64,000 bases of DNA from Daphnia pulex (taxonomy: Eukaryota; Arthropoda; Branchiopoda; Diplostraca; Daphniidae). The notes below the pieces were generated by a model. That model ran no database searches. It was given only the letters and a program-made list of their open reading frames with translations, and was not told the origin of the DNA. The stretch covers positions 8,804,001 to 8,868,000 of the forward strand of contig NC_060025.1 in assembly GCF_021134715.1 (NCBI RefSeq). Direction: 5' to 3'. This document shows positions 11,256 to 23,340 of the stretch, piece after piece. The translations under genes and the position numbers were made by a program. Positions within the stretch are counted from its first letter, which is position 1; each line of letters begins with the position of its first letter.

Positions 11256-13659
11256 TTAAATTCGTGGATGTCGTGTGTTTTGTACGATTCACGTAAATTT
11301 TTCTTTTTTTTATTCATTTTTCGCATTTCCGTGGAACACTGATAAACATATTAAAGCACTTAAAAGGTCTAATATGAAATTATGTATCTAAAATGTAATA
11401 TTGAATAATTAAATTTTATTTTATTTGTTTAAAATCAAGCGAAACTACAAGCGCAATCTACATTTGAAATTTGAATCGAATTTCCGCCAAAAGATTTAAC
11501 GAAGGTCGAAGCGGAAGCAGTCGAAGTCGAGATAAGAAACAGCTGATTGTCGCGGCAAAACAAAACACTATCGTCAGAGATATCAGAATCAGAAGCCACT
11601 TCATGCAGACGCTGTCTCATTTTAATCGTTAGTTGTTAAAGTTGTTTCCTTCTTCCCTCGATTCACAGGATTGGACAAGTGAGAAGAAGAAAACCTAAAA
11701 CCTGAAAGGACTTCACTCCATCTGATTTCCGGTTAATCAAGCAGCACTCGCCATCAAGACGATGTACGATCCGCGAGGTATGCCAGTTTCACATTTCAAA
11801 AATCCTTATTTTCAAAATCTGTTAGTGTCTTTACTTAAGTTTATGCAAGCATAGACATAGTAATATGTAATGCAAGAGACATTTGAAAACGATACGGTTG
11901 TGCTAGGTAGAAGAAGAAAATTTAAAAATTTTAATTGGTAATCAACTAATCAATAGCGGATTTATAAAGATTTTTTTTTTATATATATAATTTGTTGTGT
12001 TTGTATTTGCCTATTTTGGTCATCGGATGACGGCGTCATCCCAAATCGAAGCATTTCCGGTCTGATCTTTTGTCACACACAATTACATATCTCAGTATGC
12101 TAACGCGAATTGCTTGTAGATAGGCAGACAACGCCTTGTGCCTTTTTCGACATTTCGAATTATCACAAATTTTTAAGACTTGTGTCATCGTTTCCTTCAA
12201 TGAACTTTATTCGTAGTCAGATGGGGTGCATTTTTTCCAATTCAAATTTTTCAATCCAATCCAATTCAAATCAAACGTGGTAATCGTGAAGGAATCTTTT
12301 GGCTCCGTCAGTAGGTGGCTAAAATGAAGTTGTCTCCCAGCCGCCAGATGACGCGTGTGTCGCCGAGAGGACGAAATGTCGAAATTTTCGCCATTTTGTT
12401 CCGAAACGCCAAGTGAAAAGGTATTCCAAATTCGTTACGGAATTGCGGTGTCGATCTAAATTTTCAGCATTGAAATTTAAGTGGTAAATTACTAAATTCT
12501 AGTTTGGATTTGGTAAATGTAATTAATCCTAGACGTTGCTGTCTGAATTTACAGACAATCTGGCATATAATTTCCACTTGGCCAAATAATCGATCACGTG
12601 GACTGAAACTGCTTTCCATTTTGCCGAAATGTCGTCCGTTGTCAGCTGTACCTGTTCGGATGTACGTCTCATCTCACGCAGAAACACTACAGAGGTAGTA
12701 TAGCAATTTTGTTGGTCAATATCCCTGCAATGATGCTATAGATTTTAATAGTTGGTGTTCAGATTGGAGATCCCGTTGCTTAACTGTAGCAGAATGTGAC
12801 AACTCAACAAATTCTGAGCTCCATGGCTGGCATCATTCCGTGGTTTTGTTGCAGTCAGCTGGTTAAAGGCGTGATAAAGTCAAGTTTAGCTGCAGCTGCT
12901 GCATGCAGTTTTTCGAGCTGGTGTTATCCTGAAGTGTCATTGCAGGAAGACTTTTTGAAATGGTAAGTTAATTGAATTTATTGGTTGTAACTTGGGAAGT
13001 CTTGCGTCTTTTCTTTTTTAAGAACTCTGATCTGATGTAGACAATAAGTGGTGCTCTTTCTTGCTTCCAAATAATAGTTTCTGTGAAAGATATCAGGTGG
13101 CGATCCTTTAAGTTAACAACTTTCTTCTGATCAAACTAGAACAAAAATTTCTACTCTGTATTGCAAACTTTTTCTAACACTTAAGAATTAGATGAACAGA
13201 ATTCTCTTTTCCTGGGATTTAATCTTCATTTAAAATTTCATGTGCCAATAAAATCTTGGAAAAATGTCTGTCATTGGTTTTACACGATTTCTTTTGCATC
13301 TTAAGTTTGATCATGGAAAATAATATTCCTTTTTCTCCATAGGACTTGGTGATACTTAAACTATGCCTGTGCAGTTCAATGTGCAGTGGTTTTTCCGCCT
13401 ATTTCCAGTTGAGAGATGTGATTATGCAGCTGATACAGGATTGAAGAAAAAGAACTGAAGAAGCTGTGCTGGTATTCTCCTGAAATTGCTGTGCCACAGG
13501 AGTTGCAGATAGTGTTTGTTCCGCATTGAAGTTTATGTAAAGAGACTGGAGATGATCAGCCACTTCTGCCTTTTAATTATGTAAAACTTCGAAGTTATAA
13601 GAAATATACAAGTCTAGTGCTAAACATGATTTTATTATAAGTTAAGAGACACAGCAAAC
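11256..13659. other. No protein gene; possible spliced non-coding transcript on the plus strand
   Basis: The longest open frames are 60 to 64 codons and show no recognisable family. Some exon-like punctuation is present: ATGTACGATCCGCGAG followed by GTATGC at 11763, a donor TGGTAAGTT near 12960, and a polypyrimidine-AG at about 13410. This would fit a non-coding RNA or a first exon of a gene that continues elsewhere, but the evidence is thin. Confidence 0.25.
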
Positions 13660-14077
13660 AAAAAAACTTGAAAAGGAATTGCTTTATTGTCCCACCTCCA
13701 CCCACAATTCCGCCACTTTTTACAATCACACACATACATACATATATACACTTAAGTTAACCCGTTGGCTGCCACGCCATACAACCCGTAGGTTGTTCTC
13801 TACTCTCTACGCGCCATGTCTGAAGGATCCATGACCAAGGTGGGACTTGCCATTGCTGACAAGTCCGGGCTGACAGGGAAGATGGAATGCACGCATTTAG
13901 GAGGCCTCTAGGAGGCCCGTGCTAAGGAGGTAGGGGAGAACAAAGGCGTGGCAGACAACGGATTAACTAACACAAACAACAAAAATAATACCAACAACAA
14001 ATGATGATCCGCGCTGACATTTTGGAGATAACGGAGATGTTTTGGGTTCCATCTTCTCGACGTCTCCTCTGCATTAC
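13660..14077 (-). other. Candidate terminal exon of a minus-strand transcript
   Basis: On the minus strand an acceptor (TTTATTCAG) opens a stretch at 14077, and an AATAAA signal (13688 to 13683) lies near its end. A short frame beginning VMQRRRREDG runs about 36 codons from the acceptor but ends in a low-complexity CCW/CCLC tail, so coding is doubtful. No upstream exon can be tied to it with confidence; spliced-looking pieces on the same strand at 21048-21165 may belong to the same transcript. Confidence 0.25.
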
Positions 14078-14231
14078 CTGAATAAAGACAAAACAGTTGC
14101 TATTAAGTAAAATGCCAATAAAAGTTACATAATACAGATAGAAACAATAGTCAGGTTTTTTAGCTCAAAGATGTAAAGATGCAATTTTTTAAATTTAAAA
14201 TCAAGCTTGCAATATTGAGAATTGTAAACAG

Positions 14232-14609
14232 AACAAAGCTCACTTGCTAGTTTTTTGAAAATTTTCCGGAAGTAGACCGGAAGTAAGCGATAGCACCTTA
14301 ACCGTTGAGCTGCTGACAAAATAAACCAAATATTCGTGATCTCCATGAAATTTGGGGTCGATTGAGTGTAATTTGAACGAAATCCAAAATTTTGCCAAAA
14401 TCGAGAATTTTAGTTCAGGAAAATTCTCAAAACCGGAAGTACGAAAACGTACAAAAAAAACATGAACTTTACCACAAATTTGACGAGGATCACGAATTTG
14501 TGGTTCTTTTGAGCGTCGAATGAATATTTACTGAATTACTGACTGAAAACAGAAAACCGGAAGTAGAAAAAAAACACATTATTTCAAAATCTAACAAGTG
14601 AGCTTTGTT
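14232..14609 (+). repeat. Interspersed repeat copy A with ETS-like boxes and terminal inverted repeats
   Basis: About 378 bases, strongly similar to 20460-20850 in the same orientation. The ends are inverted: AACAAAGCTCACTTGCTAG at the left, and its complement with one mismatch at the right. It contains four exact CCGGAAGT octamers (14266, 14277, 14433, 14557). Similarity between the copies fades but continues past the right inverted end for about 85 bases (CTGCCGATAAATGTTT in both). No clear target-site duplication is seen, so it may be a MITE or a piece of a larger repeat. Confidence 0.7.
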
Positions 14610-14998
14610 GGTGGAATAGTTATCGTCAGTTTTCACTAAAAAATTTCAAAACAACAGCTGCCGATAAATGTTTAAAGAGATTTTAAAGTAACTGAAACTG
14701 ACTGTTTTGACAGCTGACAATTATCAAAAAGCCATCTAGCGTTAGAAAAAAAAACGTCTAAGTAACAATACGTTTGCGCGCAAGTAGGGCCTGATTTCGG
14801 AACTGATTTCGGAATTATCAGACACAAGTAAGTATACTATTAGAATAGATAATCAACAAAAATAAGTAAATTGTCGGGTACCTGGGAATAATCCCGTGGT
14901 GAGTGACTGCAGGTGTGTAACAGCAGCACGGAAGCAACCACTGAAGTGTTCCAACTCGTCAGTGAAGTAAGACAAGCTGTATTTTAGTGTACGAAGCG
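14610..14998. other. Repeat-flanking spacer
   Basis: The first 85 bases still resemble the flank of the second repeat copy. The rest is unique sequence with no gene signal. Confidence 0.4.
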
Positions 14999-15136
14999 AT
15001 GAAGCAGAAGCTGGATGAGCTTATGCCGGAAGATAAGGATGGAGCAGAACGTTGGTCATGGACAAAAGCCAGAATTGGCTCAAGAATATCCGTGCCAGGA
15101 CCACACGATTCCACAAAGAAACTGCGTGCTCTGTAA
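14999..15136 (+). other. Small open frame of 45 codons, unrecognised
   Basis: Reads MKQKLDELMPEDKDGAERW and on to a stop, with balanced, non-repetitive amino-acid use unlike the surrounding AT-rich noise. An acceptor-like TATTTTAG sits just upstream (about 14987), so it could be the end of a spliced gene or a transposon scrap. Neither a partner exon nor a family match is visible. Confidence 0.2.
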
Positions 15137-18100
15137 AAAAAAAATGTTTTACATTAATGAAAATATAAAAATGAATAAAGCATATCGACCTTTACCTTTT
15201 CTAGGAAGCACACTGAAAATTTTCTTGATGACAAAACCGTAAAAATGGAATTCACAGCAACCAACAGCATTACTCCACATGTTAAGATAAATTTCCTGAT
15301 GCTAAAGAAAGTGTGATGAAGTATTGCAGTAGTGTGGTGATAGGTAGTTCACTTCACATTCTTCATGTCACTGAAACTCTAAGTGGAAATGGGACAAGGA
15401 AATCTCTACATAATTTACAAATTTACACAAATTTACCTATAAGAAATAAAACTCTACTACCTCTTAGCTGGGTTGCCCTCTAAACCATAGTAAAAACAGC
15501 CATAACAACAAACATGCTGTTGCAGGGTACGCCACCAAAATTGCAAGATTTAGAAAAGATCCTATGGTTCATAAGCAAGAATACCTATGTTATATGAAAA
15601 TCTGAATTGTAATGTTCTGGTAATAGCAGTAATGGGGAAATACCTTATCTCGGCACATTTATATTCCACTATATGTGCTCTTCAAACATGGGTTTTAGGC
15701 TTTTGACAGCATGAGGATGTAACGGATGGAAATTGAGTATTGACTGAGCACTAAGTCATGGGCTAAGTCAACTTGTTGGAATGACTGACAGTATGCATCT
15801 AGAATTTGAAGAAATAAGTTAGTACAGTATAAAAATAAGGAAACTAGGTAAAGATAAACCTACATAAGATACGAAGTTCAATTTGGTATTTTAAATCACA
15901 GGAATAAGTATAAATTAGATACAATTTGTATCGCTCATTTCGCCTCGTTTCACCATGTTCCATGAAAGAACAACATTAGCGACACTGGCGACATCTAGTA
16001 ATGAGTTTTGAATCTTAAGTTGGTTGCACAGTCAGTCACAGACAGACATGACATTACACGTCAAAAAAGTTTTACGACGGAGATCGTATAACAAGTTAAC
16101 TGTTTTTAAGTAATAGATAAAACAAACTTTAGCTAATGATTCTTACTGCATTCTTGACTATGTTTTCAGATAATTTCAGCTGAAGTTTTCATGTACCTGG
16201 CCAACTAGGTGCCCGTGACAATAGAAATGAAATGGTCTAATCCAATTATGCAAGCTCACAACCTATGTCTTCTGAAGAAAAATCATTTCTGTTGCAGGTT
16301 AATTATTTTACCAAAAATATTTTGAATTACTGTGTTCTTTAAGACAATAATGTTCACATTCACTTCAAACATTTGTTGTTTACAACACTACGAAGGCTTA
16401 GATTGTTTTTAGCGGTAAAAACATTAGTTTCACTGTTTCAGTTACTTTAAAGTTTAACTATACACTTTTCTTGTTTGTTTGCAATACTGAAAAAAATCTT
16501 CGAAGTATTCTTCGTCAACGTAAATTTTGTTATGTCAAAAAACAGTGCAGGAAGAATTCATCCCGTTAACGCTATTTCGTGTGCCCTGACACGCAGGATA
16601 CGAATTACTTGTAATCTAAAATTGAGCGAAGATGGTGGACAAGACACAAGAGTAGCAACGCAGAAGTTGCTCATCTCTGGAAGGCGTTGAGCGAAGATGA
16701 AATCAAAGTAAATTGCAGTTGGTTCGGTGTCCTCCACTTCCAAATCAGTCGCTCTTTTCAGAGCCTGATTGAAGTGATTGACGAATTTGGTAAATTGGTC
16801 CACCCATCAAAGTGTGAAGTTCCCTTGATGGATTAAAAAAAAAAATGTTATTGTTGTTGGCACCATGTTGTTGGCTGAGACACTGAAGATGACATCTTGT
16901 GGCCAGGTTTGTCTTCAGTTGTTGGGCGTAGGCTAGCCCTTTAAGGCCCCCTACCTTCTGGTTCATCACTTCATTGTTAGTTGAATCATGAGGTTCTGAG
17001 AGAAAGAGTCGCCATTTTTAGACCTTTCTATTTTTGAGGTTTTGAATTTTAATGTTGGCTTAATTAGCTGGATTGCCACTTGTGAGGCATTTCTTAGAAT
17101 GTGATGGGTTTTAGTTGGTTCGGGTTGGCGGTTCGTGAGCTTGCTATTATTCTTGGTATAATTGATTCGATTAAATTCTATTGCATGGGCAGTGAAAGTG
17201 GCCTGAAAGTGTTTAATTTCATTTTTTATTTGTAGACTAATTTTTATGCTGAAAGACTTGGAAACCATGCTGTCGACCACGTCGAGAAGCTGAGTAACAT
17301 TCTGCTTTTACAATGGTAAAATTAATAATTAAACTGATTGAAATATATGTGGATCATAACATTTGTAATTTTTGATTGCAGGCACCTCTTAATAAAAGGA
17401 ATTTAAGCCATCCAATCTAGGGCTTCCATCAAATCGTGCAGGCTGCATGGAAGTCGGATTTACCTTTGCTGTGAACATCATGAACACACACTATTTGAAG
17501 GTGAAAATCTTATCCAGTTATAGATTTTACAATTAAATGTGATTAAGCTTTGCATTCATTGGTTAGTTTTAACATTTTGGGATTTCGTCAAGTCAACAGC
17601 TATTTCCTTCAGGGTTGTGTTCTGTTATGGATTATTTAAAGGGGAGTTTGTTTAAAGGGAGATTCTGAAAGAAGTTTTGTTTATTTGTTCCACTGTAGAG
17701 TATCCTTTAAAGTTTAAATGAATTTGTGTTTAAATCTTAAATGAGTCATCTGGTTTCATGTAAATTTATTAATTTAAGTTTCCATGATAGCTATAAGATA
17801 ATGTTGCCATATAATATTTGGGTTGAATATTTGAAGTGATATTTAGCATATTTTTTAAAATTTCATACAGCATTTCCAATGATGCTGAAGATTAATTTTA
17901 CTTTGGTTATAGGTTCATGTTTACGTAGCAGTGATGTTGCTGTCCAATGTGGCGTGTTGTTGCAGCCTATGGTGGTGAAAGATATCTGCATCAAGTTGCT
18001 GTTCCTTGTGCATCCAAGGTGCTGGGGTCGAATTCTGCTGGTTTTGTGCTACAGAAGTGACATCCAATATTGTGTTTAATTGCTATTTGTGTCTTTGCAG

Positions 18101-18556
18101 TTAACCTTTATATATTGAGAAGGAACAAAAAAAAATAGTAGATGGGGAGATTTATGTCAACCAAATAATAAACATGTCCAGGATGGGGGAATGAGGAGGA
18201 AGTTGGGGTGGGGTATTTGGTTATGATTTACTAAAAGAAGTGAGGTATATTTTTAATTAATGAATATGCAGTACTTGGTGATAAAATATGTTATTAACCT
18301 ATACATTACTGTCAACCTATACCTTCCCCACTTCCACTTACCCATTCCCCAAACCCCATAAGCACCAAAATCATATCCCACATCCACTCACATCTATTCC
18401 TAAAACCCCACAATCTCCAACATCAAATTCACACATTTGTATATCTATAATCATAATAAAAAACATATAAACAATGTGTAAACTATATTTATTCTGGAAC
18501 ACATGCAAAATAAACAATTCATTAAACAGAGCGTCCGGTTCAAGACAATTTTTTTT
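15137..18556. other. Gene-poor AT-rich region, nothing firm
   Basis: No open frame exceeds about 104 codons and none is recognisable. Minus-strand frames at 16558-16969 and 16966-17280 overlap in different frames and may be an old repeat remnant. 18300-18440 is a C/A-rich low-complexity stretch. Confidence 0.35.
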
Positions 18557-19078
18557 GTGCGAGGCTTTTTAGAAAGCAATCCGCCACCCAATTTGACAAA
18601 AAGTGATAAGTTTGTTTTCACGGAAATTGCGTCAGACGGTTAAAAAATTTCTAGTTCAAAAATCTCATATAGAAATTAGCATCTAGTCTACTGGTGCAAA
18701 TTGCGATTCTTTAAGCTTGATTAATTTAGGTGATGTGTTAAAAGCTATTGTGGGTAGCTAAAAAATTGAACTAATTCGCTTTTTCTGAATATTTTGGTTT
18801 TAGATCACTTTGTTGTTTTTAGATTTTCTTGTGATCTCTCTTCAAAATATTCTGAAAAAGCGAATTAGTTCCATTTTGTAGCTACCCACAATAGCTTTTA
18901 ACACATCAACTAAATTAATCAAGCTTAAAGTATCGCAATTTGCACCAGTAGACTAGATGCTATTTCTACATGAGATTGTTGAACTAGAAATTTTTCAACC
19001 GTCTGACACAATTTCCGTGAAAACAAACTATCACTTTTTGTCAAATTGGGTGGCGGATTGCTTGCTAAAAAAACGCAC
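18557..19078. repeat. Long near-perfect hairpin (foldback MITE-like)
   Basis: Two inverted arms of about 250 bases (18557-18808 and 18831-19078) flank a 22 base loop between GATCAC and GTGATC. The arms pair along most of their length, for example CAATCCGCCACCCAATTTG on the left with its complement near the right end. The whole unit is one palindrome with no coding capacity. This is typical of a foldback element or MITE that moves by means of another element's transposase. The right end runs into sequence resembling a tRNA-derived SINE. Confidence 0.8.
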
Positions 19079-19139
19079 ATGCAGTGTCGGCGTAGATCCA
19101 GGGAGATTACCTGGAAATGGAAGAGGAGAGAAGAGTGCG

Positions 19140-19265
19140 AGGCAAGTTTTACTGGGGAGCGATTAGTCACTACTAGGCTTCCGGGTTAGACTCATGACCC
19201 TCAGATCATGCGCCTTCCAAGTCCCCGTTCGACCAGAGCCCTCCCCTCCTCCTGGTTTCACAGCG
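19140..19265 (-). repeat. tRNA-derived SINE-like scar
   Basis: Read on the minus strand, GGCGCATGATCTGAGGGTCATGAGTC followed by TAACCC resembles the anticodon arm, variable loop and start of the T arm of a tRNA (an internal B-box-like region). The acceptor stem and A box are not convincing, so this is not a working tRNA gene. It is better read as a degraded SINE head. Confidence 0.3.
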
Positions 19266-20459
19266 GGTGAGTGACCACCGGCGGGCGTTGGTTAGTGGTT
19301 AGTTAGGGAAACGGGGCCACAGAAAAGAAGGGAGCCCAGATATGCACTTGTAATTTAGCTAACGATTAAACAATTTATCAGTCTTGGATTACAGCATTCT
19401 CTCGTCGGTTTTCACCAGTGGATGAAGTCCATGAAAAGTAGCGAAGGATTACCCTGTAAGCAGAATGAACATTTATTGGGATATCAATAACATTCAAACA
19501 AGATTGTAACGACAGAATAAGCAATACCTCAAATTAAGATGGCCCGCTTTAGAGAGTAAAAAGGGAGATTCAAGGGTAGCAGCCAACAGGTTAGTAAACA
19601 AGTGACCTTGTTGACTTACTTGAAAGGACATGAATTCTCATAAAGTCTGCCATGCAAATTTAGAAACCTGGAGTTTAGATCCTGTAAATAAAAAAAGAAA
19701 AATAAGTCACCTTGTTTATAATTTGTGTCATCAATGTGCGTCTATGATCTAAAAGAATAATAAAAAACAGTTATCAGTACACACTCAAATTGTCTCTTAA
19801 ACATTAGATAGATGTAAGTGTAGATCAATACTTTTGAAACATATACAACAGACATGACAAGTGAACTTACACATGAAACCGCCAATCAGTTATCCGAGAT
19901 TCTCTAGAAGCTGGAATGAGAGATTGGTCCATGCTGGGGTTGGTGATCTAGCAAGTCCAATAGAAACAGCCGATAATTATGATGAATCTAATAAAACATG
20001 AGAAGAATTAAGGTTTCAGCATGTTATAAAGCTAGTGTTGGTTGTCACCTGTATCATTTCGATGGCACATTCAGTAGAATACAATGAGTTTGAACAAAAT
20101 AGTTGACGGCCGGCTGCACGACATTCAGACTGTAAGTTTTCAGTTATCAGACTGTAAGTTGATGAAAAACATTAAGGTTATCCAACATATACACGGAATA
20201 GAACACATCACCGACAAGTTACAGACGAAATCACACGTATTTACCTATGAATTCATTGGTAATTTTCGAAGAAAAGATAACTTAACTTCTGACAGCAAAA
20301 CGCCATAAGCCCATAACTGACACAATGATCGACACGCCATCTATTAGACACGTCTAAAAACTCAGTATTTGAAGGGCTGGTCTTAACATACTCAGATAAC
20401 TTGAAAATCGCATTTTTGTTCGCCAAAACCTAGCAATCAATCTTGAGAGCAGTATTGAG
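19266..20459. other. Spacer without a recognisable gene
   Basis: Contains an unremarkable 74 codon frame (20084-20308) and AT-rich sequence. No family, RNA gene or further repeat is identified. Confidence 0.35.
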
Positions 20460-20850
20460 AACAAAGCTCACTTGCTAGTTTTATGCAAATTTTCCGGAAG
20501 TAGACCGGAAGTAAGCGATAGCACCTTAACCGTTGAGCTGCTGACAAAATAAACCAAATATTCGTGATCTCCATGAAATTTGGGGTCGATTAAGTGCAAT
20601 TTGAACGAAATCCAAAATTTTGTCAAAATCGAGAATTTTCCTGAACTATATAGTTCAGGAAAATTTTCGAAACCGGAAGTACGAAAACGTACAAAAAAAA
20701 ACATGAACTTTACCACAAATTTGACGAGGATCACGAAAATGTGGTTCTTTTTTTCGTGGAATGAATATTTACTGAACTACTGACTAAAATGAGAAAACCG
20801 GAAGTAGAAAAAAAATCAATTTTTCAAAAATCGAACAAGTGAGCTTTGTT
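20460..20850 (+). repeat. Interspersed repeat copy B with ETS-like boxes and terminal inverted repeats
   Basis: The second copy of the element at 14232-14609, in the same orientation 6.2 kb away. It has the same inverted ends and again four CCGGAAGT octamers (20494, 20505, 20673, 20798). A short perfect inverted repeat (TTTTCCTGAACTATATAGTT followed by CAGGAAAA) sits in the middle of this copy and is absent from copy A. Confidence 0.7.
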
Positions 20851-21047
20851 GCTGATTCAATAAATGTTAGTCATCACTAAAAATCGCATCTCAGCAACTG
20901 CCGATAAATGTTTCGGAGACGTGTAAAGTAAATCAAAATAACTGCAGAAAATAAGGCAAAGTTTAAATTATAATTGGAAATAATTCCCGCTTTAAGTAAT
21001 CGACACTCATTAGAATAACAAAGAAATACGAGAAATCGACACTTACG

Positions 21048-21165
21048 TAATATGGTCTTCACTAAATAATCATCTTCTCAGTTCTCACCATAAAAAAACC
21101 GCCATCACATCACCAACAGTCAAATAATTAACTCCAAATGGTAATCCATCCACAATGACTACATC
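21048..21165 (-). other. Exon-like pieces on the minus strand
   Basis: After an acceptor (GGGTGTTGCAG) the minus strand reads DVVIVDGLPFGVNYLTVGD and reaches either a GTGAGA donor at about 21088 or a stop just beyond. A 15 base piece follows between an ATTTAG acceptor and a GTAAGT donor (about 21062 to 21048). The punctuation is good for splicing, but the peptide is unrecognised and no long frame joins the parts. Confidence 0.25.
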
Positions 21166-22373
21166 CTGCAACACCCGAAAAGTAAAAACAAAACACAAAC
21201 TAGGCACAAGTTAATTTCAATTACACATTTATTGATTTAGTTTTATACTGCCGTATAAAAGTAAGAGTTAAAACAACCTTGACAAGCTAACACTCAGTCA
21301 AACCGATTGTCCACACGGATGACCAGAACACAAATTCGACAAACCTACTCCTCCATTGCTAACACAACACTGCAGAATAAGACTGAAAGATTCGCGTGTA
21401 CCATTTAAAACTACCAACACTACGGTGGATCAATCCTTAAACACTATGTAACGTCTCTATAATACGCAATTATAGTTACATTACTAACCAAACATTTCTA
21501 ATATGAATGGAATCATCCTGATGGATGTAAATATCCCGTTGAAAAATAAAATTGCAACTTACCACGTTTCTTTTCTTATACATTCGCATTTTACTGCATG
21601 TATTAGCACTTCTGCTTCCTACCCTCTTAGTCCTCCATTGTCCTACAAGATTCAAACACGTAACTCGTGACAATTTTTAGCTATAACCAATAGCTACCTA
21701 CTGTGTAGCCTAAATTGAAACATTTCACAGCATTCTCAGCCAGCCCTGTAACGGATCTGATAAAATTCCCGAGATTTATCAAATTAGATATTGGTCCACT
21801 GTGTCATGATTGCGGCCCCTAGTGATGATAAGAAAGGCCCCAGGTTCATTTCCTACTCCTTCCACATGTCCCCCCTCTATTACCTCCCGATGTTTCCCAT
21901 GTCTGTTCTTCTAATATATAAAACCATGCATGTACTAACCCAATACTTCCTCAATGAACTCTTACTCACAAAACTACTAACATTAATGCACTGTAGCATT
22001 TAAATGAAAAAAAAAAAAATTGATAAAAAAAATTCGCTGTACGCCGTTGACTACTGCTGTAACAGACCGGTATGAGTGATGGTGAACCCTGAATGGAAAA
22101 CCTTTTTGTTTCTGACGACGAAATGTAACTAGAGAGGCCGGAGTCATAAATCACCACTTTTACGACATTAACTACGGCAGCGTTCTCTTAATCACTAAAA
22201 CTGGCCAAGGGCACACGATCGCCGCCAATCAGACTTTATCCAGTACTTTCGACTGGGCCAATACGCAAACTATTAGACACTTACTCAGATATGGATATGC
22301 TACTCTAGGCGCTAAACAACAAGACGAATTGCAGAAAACAAACAAAAAACAAACAAACTAGTTCACGGCAATT
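21166..22373. other. Spacer without a recognisable gene
   Basis: AT-rich. A donor-like GTAAGT on the minus strand near 21559 again suggests a minus-strand transcript. There is an A-rich run near 22005-22030. Nothing else is supported. Confidence 0.3.
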
Positions 22374-23340
22374 TCAAACAATCAAAAAATCTGAAATGAA
22401 TCTTTTAAGCCAAATACGGTCCAGCAGATTGACTAGAAGCAGTGGCATCCGTTGTTGAAAAGTGGACAACGACCTCATTTGGTACGACACTGAAAAATTC
22501 AGCTGAGAAGTAAAAGTTTTCTTCGCTGGATCCCAAAATGGCGGGATTGAATAAGCGAGTTGATCCCGGACGAGATCTGTGAGTTGTTGCGCCAGGTCAT
22601 TCGAGAGAATCGAGATATTCTTCAGCCGAACGAATGATTCGATCCACGATCCAGCACTGGGCAGCAATAACATTTAATGAGAATTCAAATTTTTGAGTTT
22701 CAAGAAATAGTTCTGAAGGAATTTTACCCGATAGGATATCTTTGATAACTCCCGGCAACAAAATAGCGTCCTAGTTTTGGTTCATTGCGGTGATGTTGGA
22801 GTCGATTGCGATACAAACGACCAAACAAATAATTGGCGAATCGGCGCACCAAACGGACGAGTAAGTTCGTGGTTTCAGAATCATTCGGCAGCTGCTCCCA
22901 GTTATCGCTCCCGCTTCACTATTATAGGCAAAGGAATCATAATAACGATGACTCAATATGTGTGATTCACCGACGAAATTTTGCACCATAAAAATTAGAA
23001 CCGGAAAAATTCTTTGTCGTCGTCGAAGCGAGTGAAGATTCGGGAAGAATCCAGGTATCAACTCAGTCAAGACGGCCGACGTCAGCAACGGAGAACCGAA
23101 AACGTTTCCGAGTCTTGATGTGGCTACTGGACGTGTTGCGGGCCCATCAGCCAGCCCATGACTTCCGAATATGCATCCTGTTCTACAGTCACCGCCGTAA
23201 ATCTCATCCGATTCTGGAATTTCCGGTCCATCACCAACATATGTTCACAAAAGAAAACCAATTAGCCATTTTCTAAAAAAATTCGAAAATATCATTGATA
23301 ATGAAACTGATCTGGGTTTGTCGGAAGAGGGCCCACTGAT
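22374..23340 (-). other. Cluster of unrecognised minus-strand frames, possibly a decayed gene
   Basis: Several overlapping frames of about 100 codons lie in tandem (one at 23088-22771 with upstream open extension reading GGDCRTGCIFGSHGLADG, one at 22673-22374 reading FWDPAKKTFTSQLNFSVSYQ). GC content is higher than in the surroundings and residue use looks protein-like, but the frame changes between pieces without convincing splice sites. I cannot name a family. It may be a multi-exon gene I failed to splice or a relic. Confidence 0.25.

Noticed and set aside
11435-11620. 61 codon minus-strand frame MRQRLHEVASDSDISDD...
   Set aside because: No family resemblance, low-complexity serine stretches and no promoter or splice support.
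16475-17280. Overlapping frames on both strands, one reading MDQFTKFVNHFNQALKR
   Set aside because: The frames overlap each other in different phases, and the resemblance to a transposon-type protein was too vague to name.
19140-19265. Functional tRNA gene
   Set aside because: No acceptor-stem pairing and no proper A box; only the anticodon to T-arm part resembles a tRNA.
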